Assembly (NCBI RefSeq): GCF_014201905.1
Contig: NZ_JACHFM010000006.1
Span: 62,001-126,000, forward strand
DNA from: Amaricoccus macauensis
GTDB lineage: Bacteria > Pseudomonadota > Alphaproteobacteria > Rhodobacterales > Rhodobacteraceae
Direction of reading: 5' to 3'
Length of the DNA: 64,000 nt
Shown piece by piece: positions 8,221 through 17,528 of the stretch (its first letter is position 1; every line of letters starts with the position of its first letter). Position numbers and translations under genes: made by a program. Below the pieces are notes generated by a model. The model was not told where the DNA came from. It searched no databases and saw only the letters and a program-made list of their open reading frames with translations.

Positions 8221-9578
8221 GAGCGGTCACTTTCGGAAAGGTTGACGGAGGAACCGGAGCCGTGGCTGTCGCCGGAGCGGACGGCATGGGCGGTCATGGT
8301 GGTGCCATGATTGAGGGCCTGCCGGCGCTGCATCCGCTGCGCCCAAGCCGGAGAGCTGCCGGCCGGGTTGGATGGCGCGGCTGCGGGTTCGGCGCTTGCG
8401 CCGCCGACCGTTCCCATGGTGGAACTGCCGCCGCTGGCCCCGAAGCTGCCCTTCACGCCATCGAAAAAGCTGGATTTGACGGATTCACCGGCACGCGCGA
8501 CGGCGCGTTTCAGGGGCGAGATAGCGGCGGAACCAGCGGCGCGCGCCAAACCGCCCATGCCGGCAGCAACACCAGCCGCACCGGACTGACCGAGCGATCC
8601 GACGCTATAGGCAGCGGAGGCAGCGCCTGCGGTTGCCGCGCCGCCACGAACGGCAGCGGCTCCACCGGACAGGGCAGCGGCACCGCCCTTGGCGGCAAGC
8701 ATGGCCCCGCCGCCAGCGGCGATGGCCGCGCCGCCGACCGCAAGCCCGGTTCCCACAGCTGCGCCTGCGCCAAGCTGGGGTCCGCCCGAAACAATGCCGT
8801 TGGCGATGCCGGGACCGAAGATGCCGAGGCCGAGCAGCGACAGGGCTGCCAGAACAATCGCCATAGCGTCGTCCACGGTGGGGGTCGCCCCACCGAAACC
8901 GGCTGTGAATTGCGAGAAGAGCGTCGAGCCGATGCCGATAATGACCGACAGCACCAGCACCTTGATACCGGAAGAAACCACGTTCCCCAGAACCTTCTCG
9001 GCCATGAAGGCGGTTTTGCCGAAAAGGCCGAAAGGGATCAGCACGAAGCCGGCGAGCGTGGTCAGCTTGAACTCGATCAGCGTCACGAAAAGCTGGATGG
9101 CCAGGATGAAGAAAGCAAGGATCACCAGCGCCCAGGCAAAGAGAAGGCAGACGATCTGGACCAGATTCTCGAAAACCGCGATCCAGCCCATCAGGTCGGA
9201 AACGGATTCGAGCAATGGACGGCCCGCGTCGAGGCCGGTCTGCGCCACGCGACCCGGCCGCATCAGATCGGTGACGGAAAAGCCGGTGCCCGAGGCCATC
9301 AGGCCGAGGCCGGCGAAGCTCTCGAAGACGATCCGCGCGAGATTGTTCCAGTTGGAAATGATGTAGGCGAAGACGCCGACGGAAAGGGTCTTTTTCACCA
9401 GCCGCGCGACCACATCGTCATCGGCGCCCCATGCCCAGAAGAGCGCGGCGAGCGTCACGTCGATGACGATCAGCGTCGTGGCGATGAAGGCGACTTCGCC
9501 GCCGAGCAGCCCGAACCCGCTGTCGATATAGCTGGTGAAGATGCCCAGGAAGTTGTCGATGACCCCCGTTCCCCCCAT
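8217..9578 (-). CDS. trbL: TrbL, VirB6-like polytopic channel protein
   Basis: 453 residues. The first 260 hold five or six hydrophobic segments (for example FIATTLIVIDVTLAALFWAW and LLFAWALVILAFFILAIQLF), followed by a Gly/Ala-rich region and a polar Ser-rich tail. This is the TrbL/VirB6 plan: an inner-membrane channel component through which DNA passes during mating. It starts 3 nt after the trbK-like gene and ends in an ATGA overlap with trbF. The low-complexity tail is common in the family and varies in length. Confidence 0.92.
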   Translation of the reverse strand: MGGTGVIDNFLGIFTSYIDSGFGLLGGEVAFIATTLIVIDVTLAALFWAWGADDDVVARLVKKTLSVGVFAYIISNWNNLARIVFESFAGLGLMASGTGFSVTDLMRPGRVAQTGLDAGRPLLESVSDLMGWIAVFENLVQIVCLLFAWALVILAFFILAIQLFVTLIEFKLTTLAGFVLIPFGLFGKTAFMAEKVLGNVVSSGIKVLVLSVIIGIGSTLFSQFTAGFGGATPTVDDAMAIVLAALSLLGLGIFGPGIANGIVSGGPQLGAGAAVGTGLAVGGAAIAAGGGAMLAAKGGAAALSGGAAAVRGGAATAGAASAAYSVGSLGQSGAAGVAAGMGGLARAAGSAAISPLKRAVARAGESVKSSFFDGVKGSFGASGGSSTMGTVGGASAEPAAAPSNPAGSSPAWAQRMQRRQALNHGTTMTAHAVRSGDSHGSGSSVNLSESDRS

Positions 9579-9581
9579 AGC

Positions 9582-9869
9582 TCACTGTCCTCCGGTCTGC
9601 TGCGGAGCTTCGGGCGCAGGAGTCCTGCCAAGGAAGCGGTCGCGGGATTCAGCCCAGGCGGCGAGGCAGCCGGCGTCATTCGCCGCCGCCTCGCCGCGCT
9701 GCTGGCAACGGCGCAAGGTTTCGCGCAGCGGATCGGCCGGGGGCTGGAGGGCCGATGCTGGCCTTGGCGCGGAAGGCTCGTCCTTCCGCGCCATGTCGAT
9801 TGCGGTCGCCGTAACGGCGATGGCGACGAACACCACGGCCCCGAGGCGGGCCAGTATCTTGCCGTCCAT
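9582..9869 (-). CDS. TrbK-alt family protein, putative entry exclusion
   Basis: 95 residues with one N-terminal hydrophobic helix (LGAVVFVAIAVTATAI) and a polar tail containing two Cys (RRCQQ and DAGCLAAW). Small proteins at this place between trbJ and trbL are annotated TrbK or TrbK-alt. TrbK of IncP plasmids is an entry-exclusion lipoprotein that blocks redundant transfer. This one has no lipobox, so it is the alternative family. It is spaced 13 nt from trbJ and 3 nt from trbL, so it belongs to the operon. Exclusion activity is inferred. Confidence 0.75.
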   Translation of the reverse strand: MDGKILARLGAVVFVAIAVTATAIDMARKDEPSAPRPASALQPPADPLRETLRRCQQRGEAAANDAGCLAAWAESRDRFLGRTPAPEAPQQTGGQ

Positions 9870-9882
9870 GGCGAGCCTCCCG

Positions 9883-10674
9883 TCAGTTGTTGCCGTTGAA
9901 CATCTGCGCGTTGCCGGGCTGGTAGCCGGTGCCCGGCGTCAGGAACCGCTCGCGCTGGATGCGGCCCTGTTCGGCAGCGGTCGCGCGCTCCGCCTCGATC
10001 AGCGCCTCGGCCCGGCCGTTGGCCGACATGACCGCGATCAGATCCGAAAGCTGCTGCGATTGCAGGGCGAGAAGCTGGTTGCCGGCCTGCGTGGCTTGCA
10101 GCGCGCCGGTCGCGCCCTGGCTCTGGCCGACCAGCGCGGCCATCTCGGCGCGATTGCTATCGATATTGCCGACAACACCCGCCTGGACGCGCATGGCGTC
10201 CTGCAAGCCGCCAACGGTGTTCTCCCACCGGCTGCGCGCATCCGCGATGAGCTGCTGGTCGGTCGCGGTCAGAGACAGATTGCCGTAATCCTGCTGGAAC
10301 ATCTGGTCGATGTTCTGCACGTCGAAGGCGATGTTCTGCGCCTGCCCGAGAAGCTGCTGCGTGCGTTGGACGTTCTGCTGAAGCTGCTGGAGGGAGGAAT
10401 ACGGCAGGCTCGCAAGGTTGCGAGCCTGGTTGATCAGCATCTGGGCCTCATTCTGGAGACTGGCGATCTGGTTGTTGATCTGCTCAAGGGTGCGGGCGGC
10501 GGTCAGCAGGTTCTCGGCGTGGTTGGTCGGGTCATAGACGATCCGGCCAAACCCACCGAAGAAGGCATGGGCCGGTGTCGTGAACACCGGGGCCAGCGCC
10601 AGCGGTGCGGCAAGTGTGAGGGCCAGTGCGGAGGCGCCGACCATATGGGTGATGCGGGGCATTTTGCGCGTCAT
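9883..10674 (-). CDS. trbJ: TrbJ, VirB5-like pilus-associated protein
   Basis: 263 residues with a signal peptide (ASALALTLAAPLALAPVFTTPAHA) and a long helical, Gln/Asn-rich body (LEQINNQIASLQNEAQMLIN), typical of TrbJ/VirB5 minor pilins that reach the periplasm and pilus tip. The ATG overlaps the trbE stop (ATGA). A fragment almost identical to its C-terminal coding part lies at 4461-4578, the remains of a second operon. Confidence 0.92.
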   Translation of the reverse strand: MTRKMPRITHMVGASALALTLAAPLALAPVFTTPAHAFFGGFGRIVYDPTNHAENLLTAARTLEQINNQIASLQNEAQMLINQARNLASLPYSSLQQLQQNVQRTQQLLGQAQNIAFDVQNIDQMFQQDYGNLSLTATDQQLIADARSRWENTVGGLQDAMRVQAGVVGNIDSNRAEMAALVGQSQGATGALQATQAGNQLLALQSQQLSDLIAVMSANGRAEALIEAERATAAEQGRIQRERFLTPGTGYQPGNAQMFNGNN

Positions 10675-13238
10675 GGGGAAATCTCCTTTTCGTCCAGGGT
10701 GAGTTCGATCTCGTCGCCGACGGCGGCGTCGATGGGTGGGGCTTCATCCCACGGGGCGAGATTGGTGAGGCTCGGGATCAGGTCGGCTGCCCAAGCGACG
10801 CCGCGATGGCGCAGCCAGGCTGCCATAAACCCGTCGCGGTCGTTGGCGAGATGGATGCGCTCGATGTCAGCCTGATCTGATTTGGCGGATGCTGCGCAGA
10901 GCGCGAGGCCGACTTCGGACAGGCCCAGCTCGAACAGGCGATTGCCCCTGCGGCTTTGGCAGTAATAGTCGCGCTTGGGTGTGGCCCGCGCGAGGATTTC
11001 GATCTGGCGGTCATTGAGACCGAACCGCCTGTAAATCTCGGTGATCTGCGGCTCGATGGCGCGCTCGTTGGGAAGCAGGAGCCGTGTCGGGCAGCTCTCG
11101 ATGATCGCCGGCGCTATGGGCGAATTGTCGATGTCCGACAGGCTTTGCGTGGCGAAGATGACGCTGGCATTTTTCTTGCGCAGCGTTTTGAGCCATTCGC
11201 GGAGCTGGCCGGCGAAGCCATCGTCGTCCAGCGCAAGCCAGCCTTCGTCGATGATGAGCAGCGTCGGCCGTCCGTCCAGCTTGTCGCCGATGTGGTGAAA
11301 CAGGTAGGACAGCACGGCAGGAGCCGCGCCAGTCCCCACCAGCCCCTCGATCTCGAAGGCCTGCACGTCCGCCGTGCCGAGATATTCGGCCTCGGCATCG
11401 AGCAGCCGGCCATGAGCTCCGCCAATGCAATAGGGACGCAACGCCTGTTTCAGATCGTTGGACTGGAGCAGCGCGCTCAGCCCGGTGATGGTCCGCTCCC
11501 CAGCCGGTGCCGAGGCCAGCGACGTCAGCGCCGTCCAGATATGCTCCCGGACCTCGGGGGTGATCTGAACAGTCTCGCGCGAGAGGATTGCCGCGATCCA
11601 GTCGGCGGCCCAGGCACGTTCCGCAGTCTCGTGGATTCGCGCCAGTGGTTGCAGGGCGACCCCGGCAATGTCCTGAGCGAGAGAAATGCGCAAATCCCGA
11701 TCCACGGAACTGTCAGGGCTGAAAACCCCGGCGGCGGTCAGTTCGCCGCCGAGATCATGCCAGTCGCCACCCATGGCGAGCGTAGCGGCCCGGATGCTGC
11801 CGCCGAAGTCGAAGGCGAAGATCTGGCTTCGTGCGTAACGGCGGAACTGGAGTGCGGCGAGAGCAAGGAGAACGCTCTTGCCCGCGCCTGTTGGGCCGAC
11901 GACAAGGGTGTGGCCTACGTCGCCGACATGGAGACTTAGCCGGAACGGGGTAGAGCCTTCGGTCCTGGCGTAAAGCAGTGGAGCGTCGCCGAAATGCTCG
12001 TCCCGTTCCGGCCCCGCCCACACCGCCGAAAGCGGGATCATGTGGGCGAGATTCAAAGTGCTGATGGGCGGCTGCCGCACATTCGCGTAGGCGTGTCCGG
12101 GCAGGCTGCCGAGCCATGCGTCAACCGCGTTGACGGTTTCCGGCATGGCGGTGAAATCTCTGCCTTGAATCACCTTTTCGGCAAGGCGCAGCTTCTCGTC
12201 GGCAATGCGCGGGTCGGCATCCCAAACGGTGATGGTGGCCGTGACATAGGCCATGCCCGCAACATCCGCCCCAAGCTCCTGCAAGGCCATGTCGGCGTCG
12301 AGCGCCTTGTTGGCCGCATTGGTGTCCACAAGGGCGGACGCCTCGTTGGTCATCACCTCTTTCAGAATCGCGGCGATGCTCTTGCGCTTCGCAAACCATT
12401 GGCGGCGGATGCGGGTCAGCAGCCGCGTCGCATCGGTCTTGTCGAGCAGGATCGCGCGCGTGCTCCATCTGTAGGGGAACGGCAGGCGGTTCATTTCGTC
12501 GAGCAGGCCTGGCGTCGTCGCGGTCGGGAATCCCACGATGGTCAGGACGCGCAGATGCGCGTCGCCAAGGCGCGGCTCCAGCCCACCGGTCAAGGGCTGG
12601 TCGGCCAGCAGCGCGTCGAGGTGCATCGGCACCTCGGGCACGCGCACGCGATGCCGGTTGGTCGAAATGGTGGAATGGAGATAGGTAAGCGTCGCGCCGT
12701 CATCCATCCAACGGCACTCGGGCATGAAGCCGTCGAGCAAGGCCAGCACGCGGTCGGTGCGGTCGATGAAGCCGCGCAGCAGCTCCCACGGGTCCACGCC
12801 GGTTTTCTCTCGGCCCTCGTAGAGCCATGTTTCCGCGCGGGCCGCTTCCTCGGCCGGGGGCAGCCAGAGGAAGGTCAGGAAGTAGCCCGACACGAAATGC
12901 GTGCCCGCTTCCTCGAAACCGGCTTTCCGCTCGGCATCGACCAGCGCCGACGCGGCATCGGGAAAGATGCTGTCGGGATATGTCGCTGCCTCGCTACGCT
13001 GCGCCTCTACGAAGATGCTCCAGCCGGAGCCGAGACGGCGCACGGCGTTGTTGATGCGGCCGGCGACGGCGACCAGCTCGGCCGCGACGGCGGAATCCAG
13101 ATCGGGACCGCGAAACTTCGCCGTCCGCTGGAAACTCCCGTCCTTGTTCAAGACGACGCCGGAGCCGACCAGCGCGGCCCATGGCAGATAGTCGGCGAGC
13201 CGGGTGGTGGTGCGGCGGTATTCGGTAAGGTTCATCAT
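10671..13238 (-). CDS. trbE: TrbE, VirB4-family secretion ATPase
   Basis: 855 residues. Walker A VVGPTGAGKSVLLALA lies in the middle and Walker B LLIIDEGWLALDDD in the C-terminal half; the N-terminal VirB4 domain (MNLTEYRRTTTRLADYLPWA) is complete. TrbE energises pilus assembly and substrate transport at the inner-membrane face of the channel. It is the largest gene of the operon and lies between trbD (13 nt gap) and trbJ (ATGA overlap). The length is normal for TrbE/CagE proteins. The plus strand here is also open for over 1.4 kb, a high-GC shadow. Confidence 0.95.
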   Translation of the reverse strand: MMNLTEYRRTTTRLADYLPWAALVGSGVVLNKDGSFQRTAKFRGPDLDSAVAAELVAVAGRINNAVRRLGSGWSIFVEAQRSEAATYPDSIFPDAASALVDAERKAGFEEAGTHFVSGYFLTFLWLPPAEEAARAETWLYEGREKTGVDPWELLRGFIDRTDRVLALLDGFMPECRWMDDGATLTYLHSTISTNRHRVRVPEVPMHLDALLADQPLTGGLEPRLGDAHLRVLTIVGFPTATTPGLLDEMNRLPFPYRWSTRAILLDKTDATRLLTRIRRQWFAKRKSIAAILKEVMTNEASALVDTNAANKALDADMALQELGADVAGMAYVTATITVWDADPRIADEKLRLAEKVIQGRDFTAMPETVNAVDAWLGSLPGHAYANVRQPPISTLNLAHMIPLSAVWAGPERDEHFGDAPLLYARTEGSTPFRLSLHVGDVGHTLVVGPTGAGKSVLLALAALQFRRYARSQIFAFDFGGSIRAATLAMGGDWHDLGGELTAAGVFSPDSSVDRDLRISLAQDIAGVALQPLARIHETAERAWAADWIAAILSRETVQITPEVREHIWTALTSLASAPAGERTITGLSALLQSNDLKQALRPYCIGGAHGRLLDAEAEYLGTADVQAFEIEGLVGTGAAPAVLSYLFHHIGDKLDGRPTLLIIDEGWLALDDDGFAGQLREWLKTLRKKNASVIFATQSLSDIDNSPIAPAIIESCPTRLLLPNERAIEPQITEIYRRFGLNDRQIEILARATPKRDYYCQSRRGNRLFELGLSEVGLALCAASAKSDQADIERIHLANDRDGFMAAWLRHRGVAWAADLIPSLTNLAPWDEAPPIDAAVGDEIELTLDEKEISP

Positions 13239-13251
13239 CGACGCGCCTCCC

Positions 13252-13533
13252 TCAAACCGCCAGATGGCCGGGGACGCGCAGATGCCTGCGCCCGACCTCG
13301 ACGAATTGGGGATCGCGCTTCGCCGCCCACACGGCCGCGAAATGGCCGATTGCCCAAATGGCGATGCCGACCAGCCAGAGGCGCAGGCCGAGGCCCACGG
13401 CCCCCGCCAGCGTTCCGTTCATGATGGCGATGGAGCGCGGTGCGCCGCCGAGCAGGATATGCTCGGTCAGCGCCCGGTGGACCGGGATCGAGAATCCCGG
13501 CACCGCGTCGAGCTGTTCGAGTCCGCCCGCCAT
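13252..13533 (-). CDS. trbD: TrbD, VirB3-like inner-membrane protein
   Basis: 93 residues with a hydrophobic hairpin (GTLAGAVGLGLRLWLVGIAI then AIGHFAAVWAAKRDP) and the TrbD start [21 protein letters not shown]. VirB3-like proteins act with the VirB4/TrbE ATPase at the inner membrane. The ATG shares a base with the trbC stop (TGATG), which fixes the start. A decayed copy of its 3' end is at 4618-4668. Confidence 0.92.
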   Translation of the reverse strand: MAGGLEQLDAVPGFSIPVHRALTEHILLGGAPRSIAIMNGTLAGAVGLGLRLWLVGIAIWAIGHFAAVWAAKRDPQFVEVGRRHLRVPGHLAV

Positions 13534-13859
13534 CAAACGAGAGCCCCGCCACCGAAGGAGAAGAACGACAGGAAGAAGCTCGACGCTGCAAAGGCGATGG
13601 ACAGGCCGAACACGATCTGGATCAGCTTGCGAAAGCCGCCGCCCGTATCGCCGAAGGCCAGCGTCAGGCCGGTGACGATGATGATGATGACGGCGATGAT
13701 CTTGGCGACCGGCCCCTCGATGGACTGGAGGATGCTTTCGAGGGGCGCTTCCCACGGCATCGACGAGCCGGACGCATGGGCGGCCGGTGCCATGAACAGG
13801 CTGACATAGGTGGTGGCCGTGGCGACGTGGCGACGCAGGCGCATGGCATGACGGATCAT
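13533..13859 (-). CDS. trbC: TrbC, VirB2-like pilin precursor
   Basis: 108 residues: a long signal peptide ending in APAAHA, then two hydrophobic segments ([19 protein letters not shown] and [22 protein letters not shown]) flanking a short loop, the prepilin layout of TrbC/VirB2. It would be processed and assembled into the conjugative pilus. IncP TrbC is cyclised by the TraF peptidase, and a TraF-like gene is present at 31597-32142. The ATG overlaps the trbB stop (ATGA). Confidence 0.92.
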   Translation of the reverse strand: MIRHAMRLRRHVATATTYVSLFMAPAAHASGSSMPWEAPLESILQSIEGPVAKIIAVIIIIVTGLTLAFGDTGGGFRKLIQIVFGLSIAFAASSFFLSFFSFGGGALV

Positions 13860-14839
13860 TCGGAATCTCCTTCTGGATCGGGGATGATCGGGGTAATGCG
13901 GTAGTTGCCGGCGGGATCGAGCCCGTCGATGCGGGCAAGTTCGGCGAGCCGGCGCGCGAAACCGCGCCCGGACAGGACAGCAACAAGGTCGATGGCCTCC
14001 CCGATCAGCGACCGGGGGACCGTGATGACGGCTTCCTGGACAAGCTGTTCGAGGCGGTGGAGTGCGCCGAGCGCGGAACCAGCATGGAGGGTGCCGATGC
14101 CGCCGGGATGGCCGGTGCCCCAAAGTTTCAGGAGCCCGAGTGCTTCCGGGCCGCGCACCTCGCCGACTATGATGCGGTCAGGCCGGAAGCGCATGGTCGC
14201 GCGCGACAGCTCGAGGAGATCGATCACCTCGTCCACGCTGCGCATCGGCACCTTGTTTTCGGCGGTGCATTGCAGTTCGCGCATGTCCTCGATGATAATG
14301 ACACGATCGGCGCCCTTCGAGACTTCCGCCAGGAGCGCATTGGTGAGTGTGGTCTTGCCGGTCGATGTCCCGCCGGCCACGAGGATGTTGGCGCGTGTGG
14401 CAACGCCCAGGCGCAATGCCTCGGCCTGAAACCGGGTCATAATGCCAGCCGCCACATAGTCGTCCAGCGTGAAGACCGCGACGGCGGGCTTGCGGATGGC
14501 AAAGGCCGGCGCATCGACGACAGGCGGCAGCAAACCCTCGAAGCGCTCCCCGCTCTCCGGCAGTTCCGCGGAGACGCGCGGGCTGCGGGCATGGACCTCC
14601 GCGCCGACATGGTGCGCGACCAGGCGCACGATGCGCTCGCCATCGGCAGCAGACAGGCGCTCGCCGGTATCGGCCAGACCTTCCAAAAGCCGATCTATCC
14701 AGATGCGGCCATCGGGGTTCAGCATGACCTCGATGACGGAGGGGTCTTCCAGAAACCGGGCAATGGCCGGGCCGAGCGCGGTGCGCAACATCCGTGCCCC
14801 GCGCCCGATGATTTCCTGTCTGTGGTCGGTGAAGGTCAT
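13856..14839 (-). CDS. trbB: TrbB, VirB11-like hexameric ATPase
   Basis: 327 residues: Walker [11 protein letters not shown] at about 156-165, the acidic box [12 protein letters not shown], and the His box [14 protein letters not shown]. These are the features of the secretion ATPase family GspE/VirB11. It powers pilus biogenesis and switches the channel to substrate export. It is the first trb gene and is separated from copG by 145 nt, where an operon promoter could lie; I see no clear promoter consensus there. Confidence 0.95.
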   Translation of the reverse strand: MTFTDHRQEIIGRGARMLRTALGPAIARFLEDPSVIEVMLNPDGRIWIDRLLEGLADTGERLSAADGERIVRLVAHHVGAEVHARSPRVSAELPESGERFEGLLPPVVDAPAFAIRKPAVAVFTLDDYVAAGIMTRFQAEALRLGVATRANILVAGGTSTGKTTLTNALLAEVSKGADRVIIIEDMRELQCTAENKVPMRSVDEVIDLLELSRATMRFRPDRIIVGEVRGPEALGLLKLWGTGHPGGIGTLHAGSALGALHRLEQLVQEAVITVPRSLIGEAIDLVAVLSGRGFARRLAELARIDGLDPAGNYRITPIIPDPEGDSE

Positions 14840-14984
14840 GTCGGCCCCGGTTTCTGGCGGGGCGCAACAGGTGGTCCCCGGATCGGGGTCGATTAAGAAA
14901 GCCCGGAATCGGGCCGCTTCAACAAGTATTTAAGCGCATGCGGCGGGATGCGGTGATCTGCGGAAAATAGGACAGGATGCGGAG

Positions 14985-15434
14985 TCAGGATCGGTCGCCG
15001 TCCGCGCCGGACTGGTCCTGCGGAAACGAATCAACGTCGCGCGAAAGCTCTTTCAGGAACCTGTCGCCGGTTGCCAGCCGCTTGCCGAGGGTCTGCATGA
15101 ATCCCTCGAACCGTTCGGCCCCCTTGGCGCGGGCCGAGGCTTGTGCGCTTTCGGGCTGCGGAGGCGTGGCGGCAAGCCAGAAGTAGACGAACAGCGAGAC
15201 GGTTTCGCCGAGCACGGCGAGATCTTCGTCGAGTATGTCGATCTGGCGCCCGATCCTGTCCAGGCGGCGCGACATGGCCGCTTCCAGCCGATCCGCCGCG
15301 TCGCCGGACAAGAAGGAAGCGACGGCAGCCTCGATGATGGCGGATTTCGAGACTTGCCGGCGCAGGGCCAGCATTTCAACCTGTTTAAGCAGCTCCGGGT
15401 CGAAATAGACGTTCATGCGGGTTCTGGTTGCCAT
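14985..15434 (-). CDS. CopG/ribbon-helix-helix protein between traG and trbB
   Basis: 149 residues. The N-terminus RMNVYFDPELLKQVEMLALRR is a ribbon-helix-helix DNA-binding fold, followed by a predicted coiled coil (LEAAMSRRLDRIGRQIDILD) and a short hydrophobic stretch (VSLFVYFWLAAT). Such proteins sit at this place in many Trb-type elements and may regulate traG/trb or act in the relaxosome. I chose the ATG at 15434, which has GAGGA upstream; an ATG at 15464 would overlap traG by 20 nt. It lies 10 nt downstream of traG. Confidence 0.82.
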   Translation of the reverse strand: MATRTRMNVYFDPELLKQVEMLALRRQVSKSAIIEAAVASFLSGDAADRLEAAMSRRLDRIGRQIDILDEDLAVLGETVSLFVYFWLAATPPQPESAQASARAKGAERFEGFMQTLGKRLATGDRFLKELSRDVDSFPQDQSGADGDRS

Positions 15435-15444
15435 GGGCGTATCC

Positions 15445-17451
15445 TCAAAGGTCGATTCCATCATCGGGGTTCAGCGCCACCTGCCGCGCGACCATCCTCA
15501 TGCGCTGGCGCATGGCGCGGGCCTTGGCCGCGTCAACATCCGGCTCGTCGTCCAGAAACTCGAACTCCTGTTCGGGCGACGGCGGCGGGGCGACGACTTC
15601 CTCATGCTCGGGCAATTCCGGCTCGCGGCGGATGCCGGCATTGGCTGGATCACCCTCGTTCCCGTCTGCGGCAGCCGGAGCGGAACGGCTTTCCGCCGCG
15701 ACCACGCGGCCGGACCAATCATCGGCGGATGGGCTGGGCGCCAGCGGAGCGGCGACCAGATCGGGCGGGGTCAGGATGCGTTCCTGAAACCGCGCATCCT
15801 CGAAATAGCGTGCCTTGGTCGCGCGGATCGGCGGCGTGCCCGCGACCATCACGATTTCGTCCGTTGGCGGAAGCTGCATGATCTCGCCCGGCGTGAGCAG
15901 CGGCCGGGCCGTCTCCTGCCGCGACACCATGAGATGCCCGAGCCACGGGGCCAATCTGTGCCCGGCATAGTTGGTGGAATCGCGCAGTTCGGTCGCGGTG
16001 CCGAGCGCGTCACTCACCCGCTTGGCGGTGCGTTCGTCATTCGTGGCGAAGCTGACGCGCACATGGCAATTGTCGAGAATGGCGTTGTTCGGCCCATAGG
16101 CGCGCTCGATCTGGTTGAGGCTCTGCGCGATCAGGAAACCTTTGATTCCGTAGCCCGCCATGAAGGCCAAGGCGGACTCGAAAAAATCCAATCTGCCGAG
16201 CGCCGGAAACTCGTCGAGCATCAACAGCAGCCGATGGCGCTTGCCGGAGGTGGTCAATTCCTCCGTCAACCGCCTGCCGATCTGGTTGAGGATCAGGCGG
16301 ATGAGGGGCTTGGTGCGGTTTATGTCGGACGGCGGCACGACCAGATAGAGCGTGACCGGCTGGCAGCTGCCGACCAGATCGGCAATGCGCCAGTCGCATC
16401 GTGCGGTGACGCGCGCCACCACGGGATCACGATACAATCCCAAAAACGACATGGCGGTGGACAGCACGCCGCTGCGCTCGTTCTCGCTTTTGTTCAGCAG
16501 TTCGCGAGCCGACGGCGCGATGACGGGATGAACGCCCGCCTCGCCGAGATGCGGCGTGTCCATCATGGCGCGCAAGGTCGCCTCGACCGGGCGGCGCGGA
16601 TCGGACAGGAAGTTGGCGACGCCCGCCAGCGTCTTGTCTTTCTCCGCATAGAGAACATGCAGGATCGCGCCGACCAGAAGCGAATGGGAAGTCTTTTCCC
16701 AATGGTTGCGCTTGTCGAGGCTGCCTTCAGGATCGACCAGAATATCCGCGATATTCTGAACGTCCCTGACCTCCCACTCGCCTTGCCTGACCTCCAGCAG
16801 CGGGTTGTAGGCGGCCGATTTGGCGTTGGTCGGATCGAACAGCAAAACGCGGCCGTGCTTCGCACGAAAGCCGGCTGTCAGTGTCCAGTTTTCCCCTTTT
16901 ATGTCGTGGACAATAGCGGATGCCGGCCATGTCAGCAGCGTCGGCACTACCAGCCCGACACCTTTGCCGCTGCGCGTCGGGGCGAAGCATAGGACATGCT
17001 CGGGACCGTCATGGCGTAGATAGTCCCGTTCGTATCGGCCGAGCACGACGCCATCGGAGCCGAGCAAGCCGGCGCTGCGGATTTCCTTGTCCTCGGCCCA
17101 TCGCGCCGATCCGTATGTGGCGACGTTGCGCGCTTCCCGCGCCCGGATGATCGACATGAAGATGGCGGCGGCGATGGCGAGGAAGCCGCCGGACGTGGCG
17201 ATGATTGCACCCTCTACGAAGATCGCGGGCGCATAGGCGTCGAAAGAAAACCACCACCAGAAGAAGGCCGGCGGACAATAGACCGGCCAGCCCGCCAACT
17301 CGAACCACGGTGCTCCAAGCTGCGGCTGGAAGCCGAGGCGGAACGCCGTCCATTGCGTCGCTGCCCACACCATCACCAGAACGATGGTGAAGACGACAGC
17401 GATCTGACCCCATAAAATTCGGCCTCCGCGCATACGGGCTCCAGTCGGCAA
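15445..17451 (-). CDS. traG: TraG/VirD4-family coupling protein
   Basis: 668 residues. Two or three N-terminal hydrophobic segments precede the motor: Walker A APTRSGKGVGLVVP at about residue 157 and Walker B LLLMLDEFPALGRLDF at about 420, with SLNQIERAYG following. This is the type IV coupling protein that brings the relaxase-DNA complex to the channel. It is the first gene of the traG-copG-trb block on the minus strand, with lysR 77 nt upstream. Length and motif order are normal. Confidence 0.95.
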   Translation of the reverse strand: MPTGARMRGGRILWGQIAVVFTIVLVMVWAATQWTAFRLGFQPQLGAPWFELAGWPVYCPPAFFWWWFSFDAYAPAIFVEGAIIATSGGFLAIAAAIFMSIIRAREARNVATYGSARWAEDKEIRSAGLLGSDGVVLGRYERDYLRHDGPEHVLCFAPTRSGKGVGLVVPTLLTWPASAIVHDIKGENWTLTAGFRAKHGRVLLFDPTNAKSAAYNPLLEVRQGEWEVRDVQNIADILVDPEGSLDKRNHWEKTSHSLLVGAILHVLYAEKDKTLAGVANFLSDPRRPVEATLRAMMDTPHLGEAGVHPVIAPSARELLNKSENERSGVLSTAMSFLGLYRDPVVARVTARCDWRIADLVGSCQPVTLYLVVPPSDINRTKPLIRLILNQIGRRLTEELTTSGKRHRLLLMLDEFPALGRLDFFESALAFMAGYGIKGFLIAQSLNQIERAYGPNNAILDNCHVRVSFATNDERTAKRVSDALGTATELRDSTNYAGHRLAPWLGHLMVSRQETARPLLTPGEIMQLPPTDEIVMVAGTPPIRATKARYFEDARFQERILTPPDLVAAPLAPSPSADDWSGRVVAAESRSAPAAADGNEGDPANAGIRREPELPEHEEVVAPPPSPEQEFEFLDDEPDVDAAKARAMRQRMRMVARQVALNPDDGIDL

Positions 17452-17528
17452 GAGAGACAGAGCCGATCAGAGAGTAGGCAAAATCGGGACAGGCAACAGC
17501 AAAGATGATGCGAGAGGGCTGCCGGATA

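Noticed and set aside
8262..9899. Long open frame on the plus strand opposite trbL and trbK
   Set aside because: It is the GC-rich shadow of the trb genes; the translation is a low-complexity Gly/Ala/Arg mix and the opposite strand has a recognisable TrbL.
11994..13424. 476-codon plus-strand frame opposite trbE
   Set aside because: No domain, and the minus strand encodes TrbE with all its motifs.
15415..16992. 525-codon plus-strand frame opposite traG
   Set aside because: Shadow of the coupling protein gene; no family resemblance or ribosome site.
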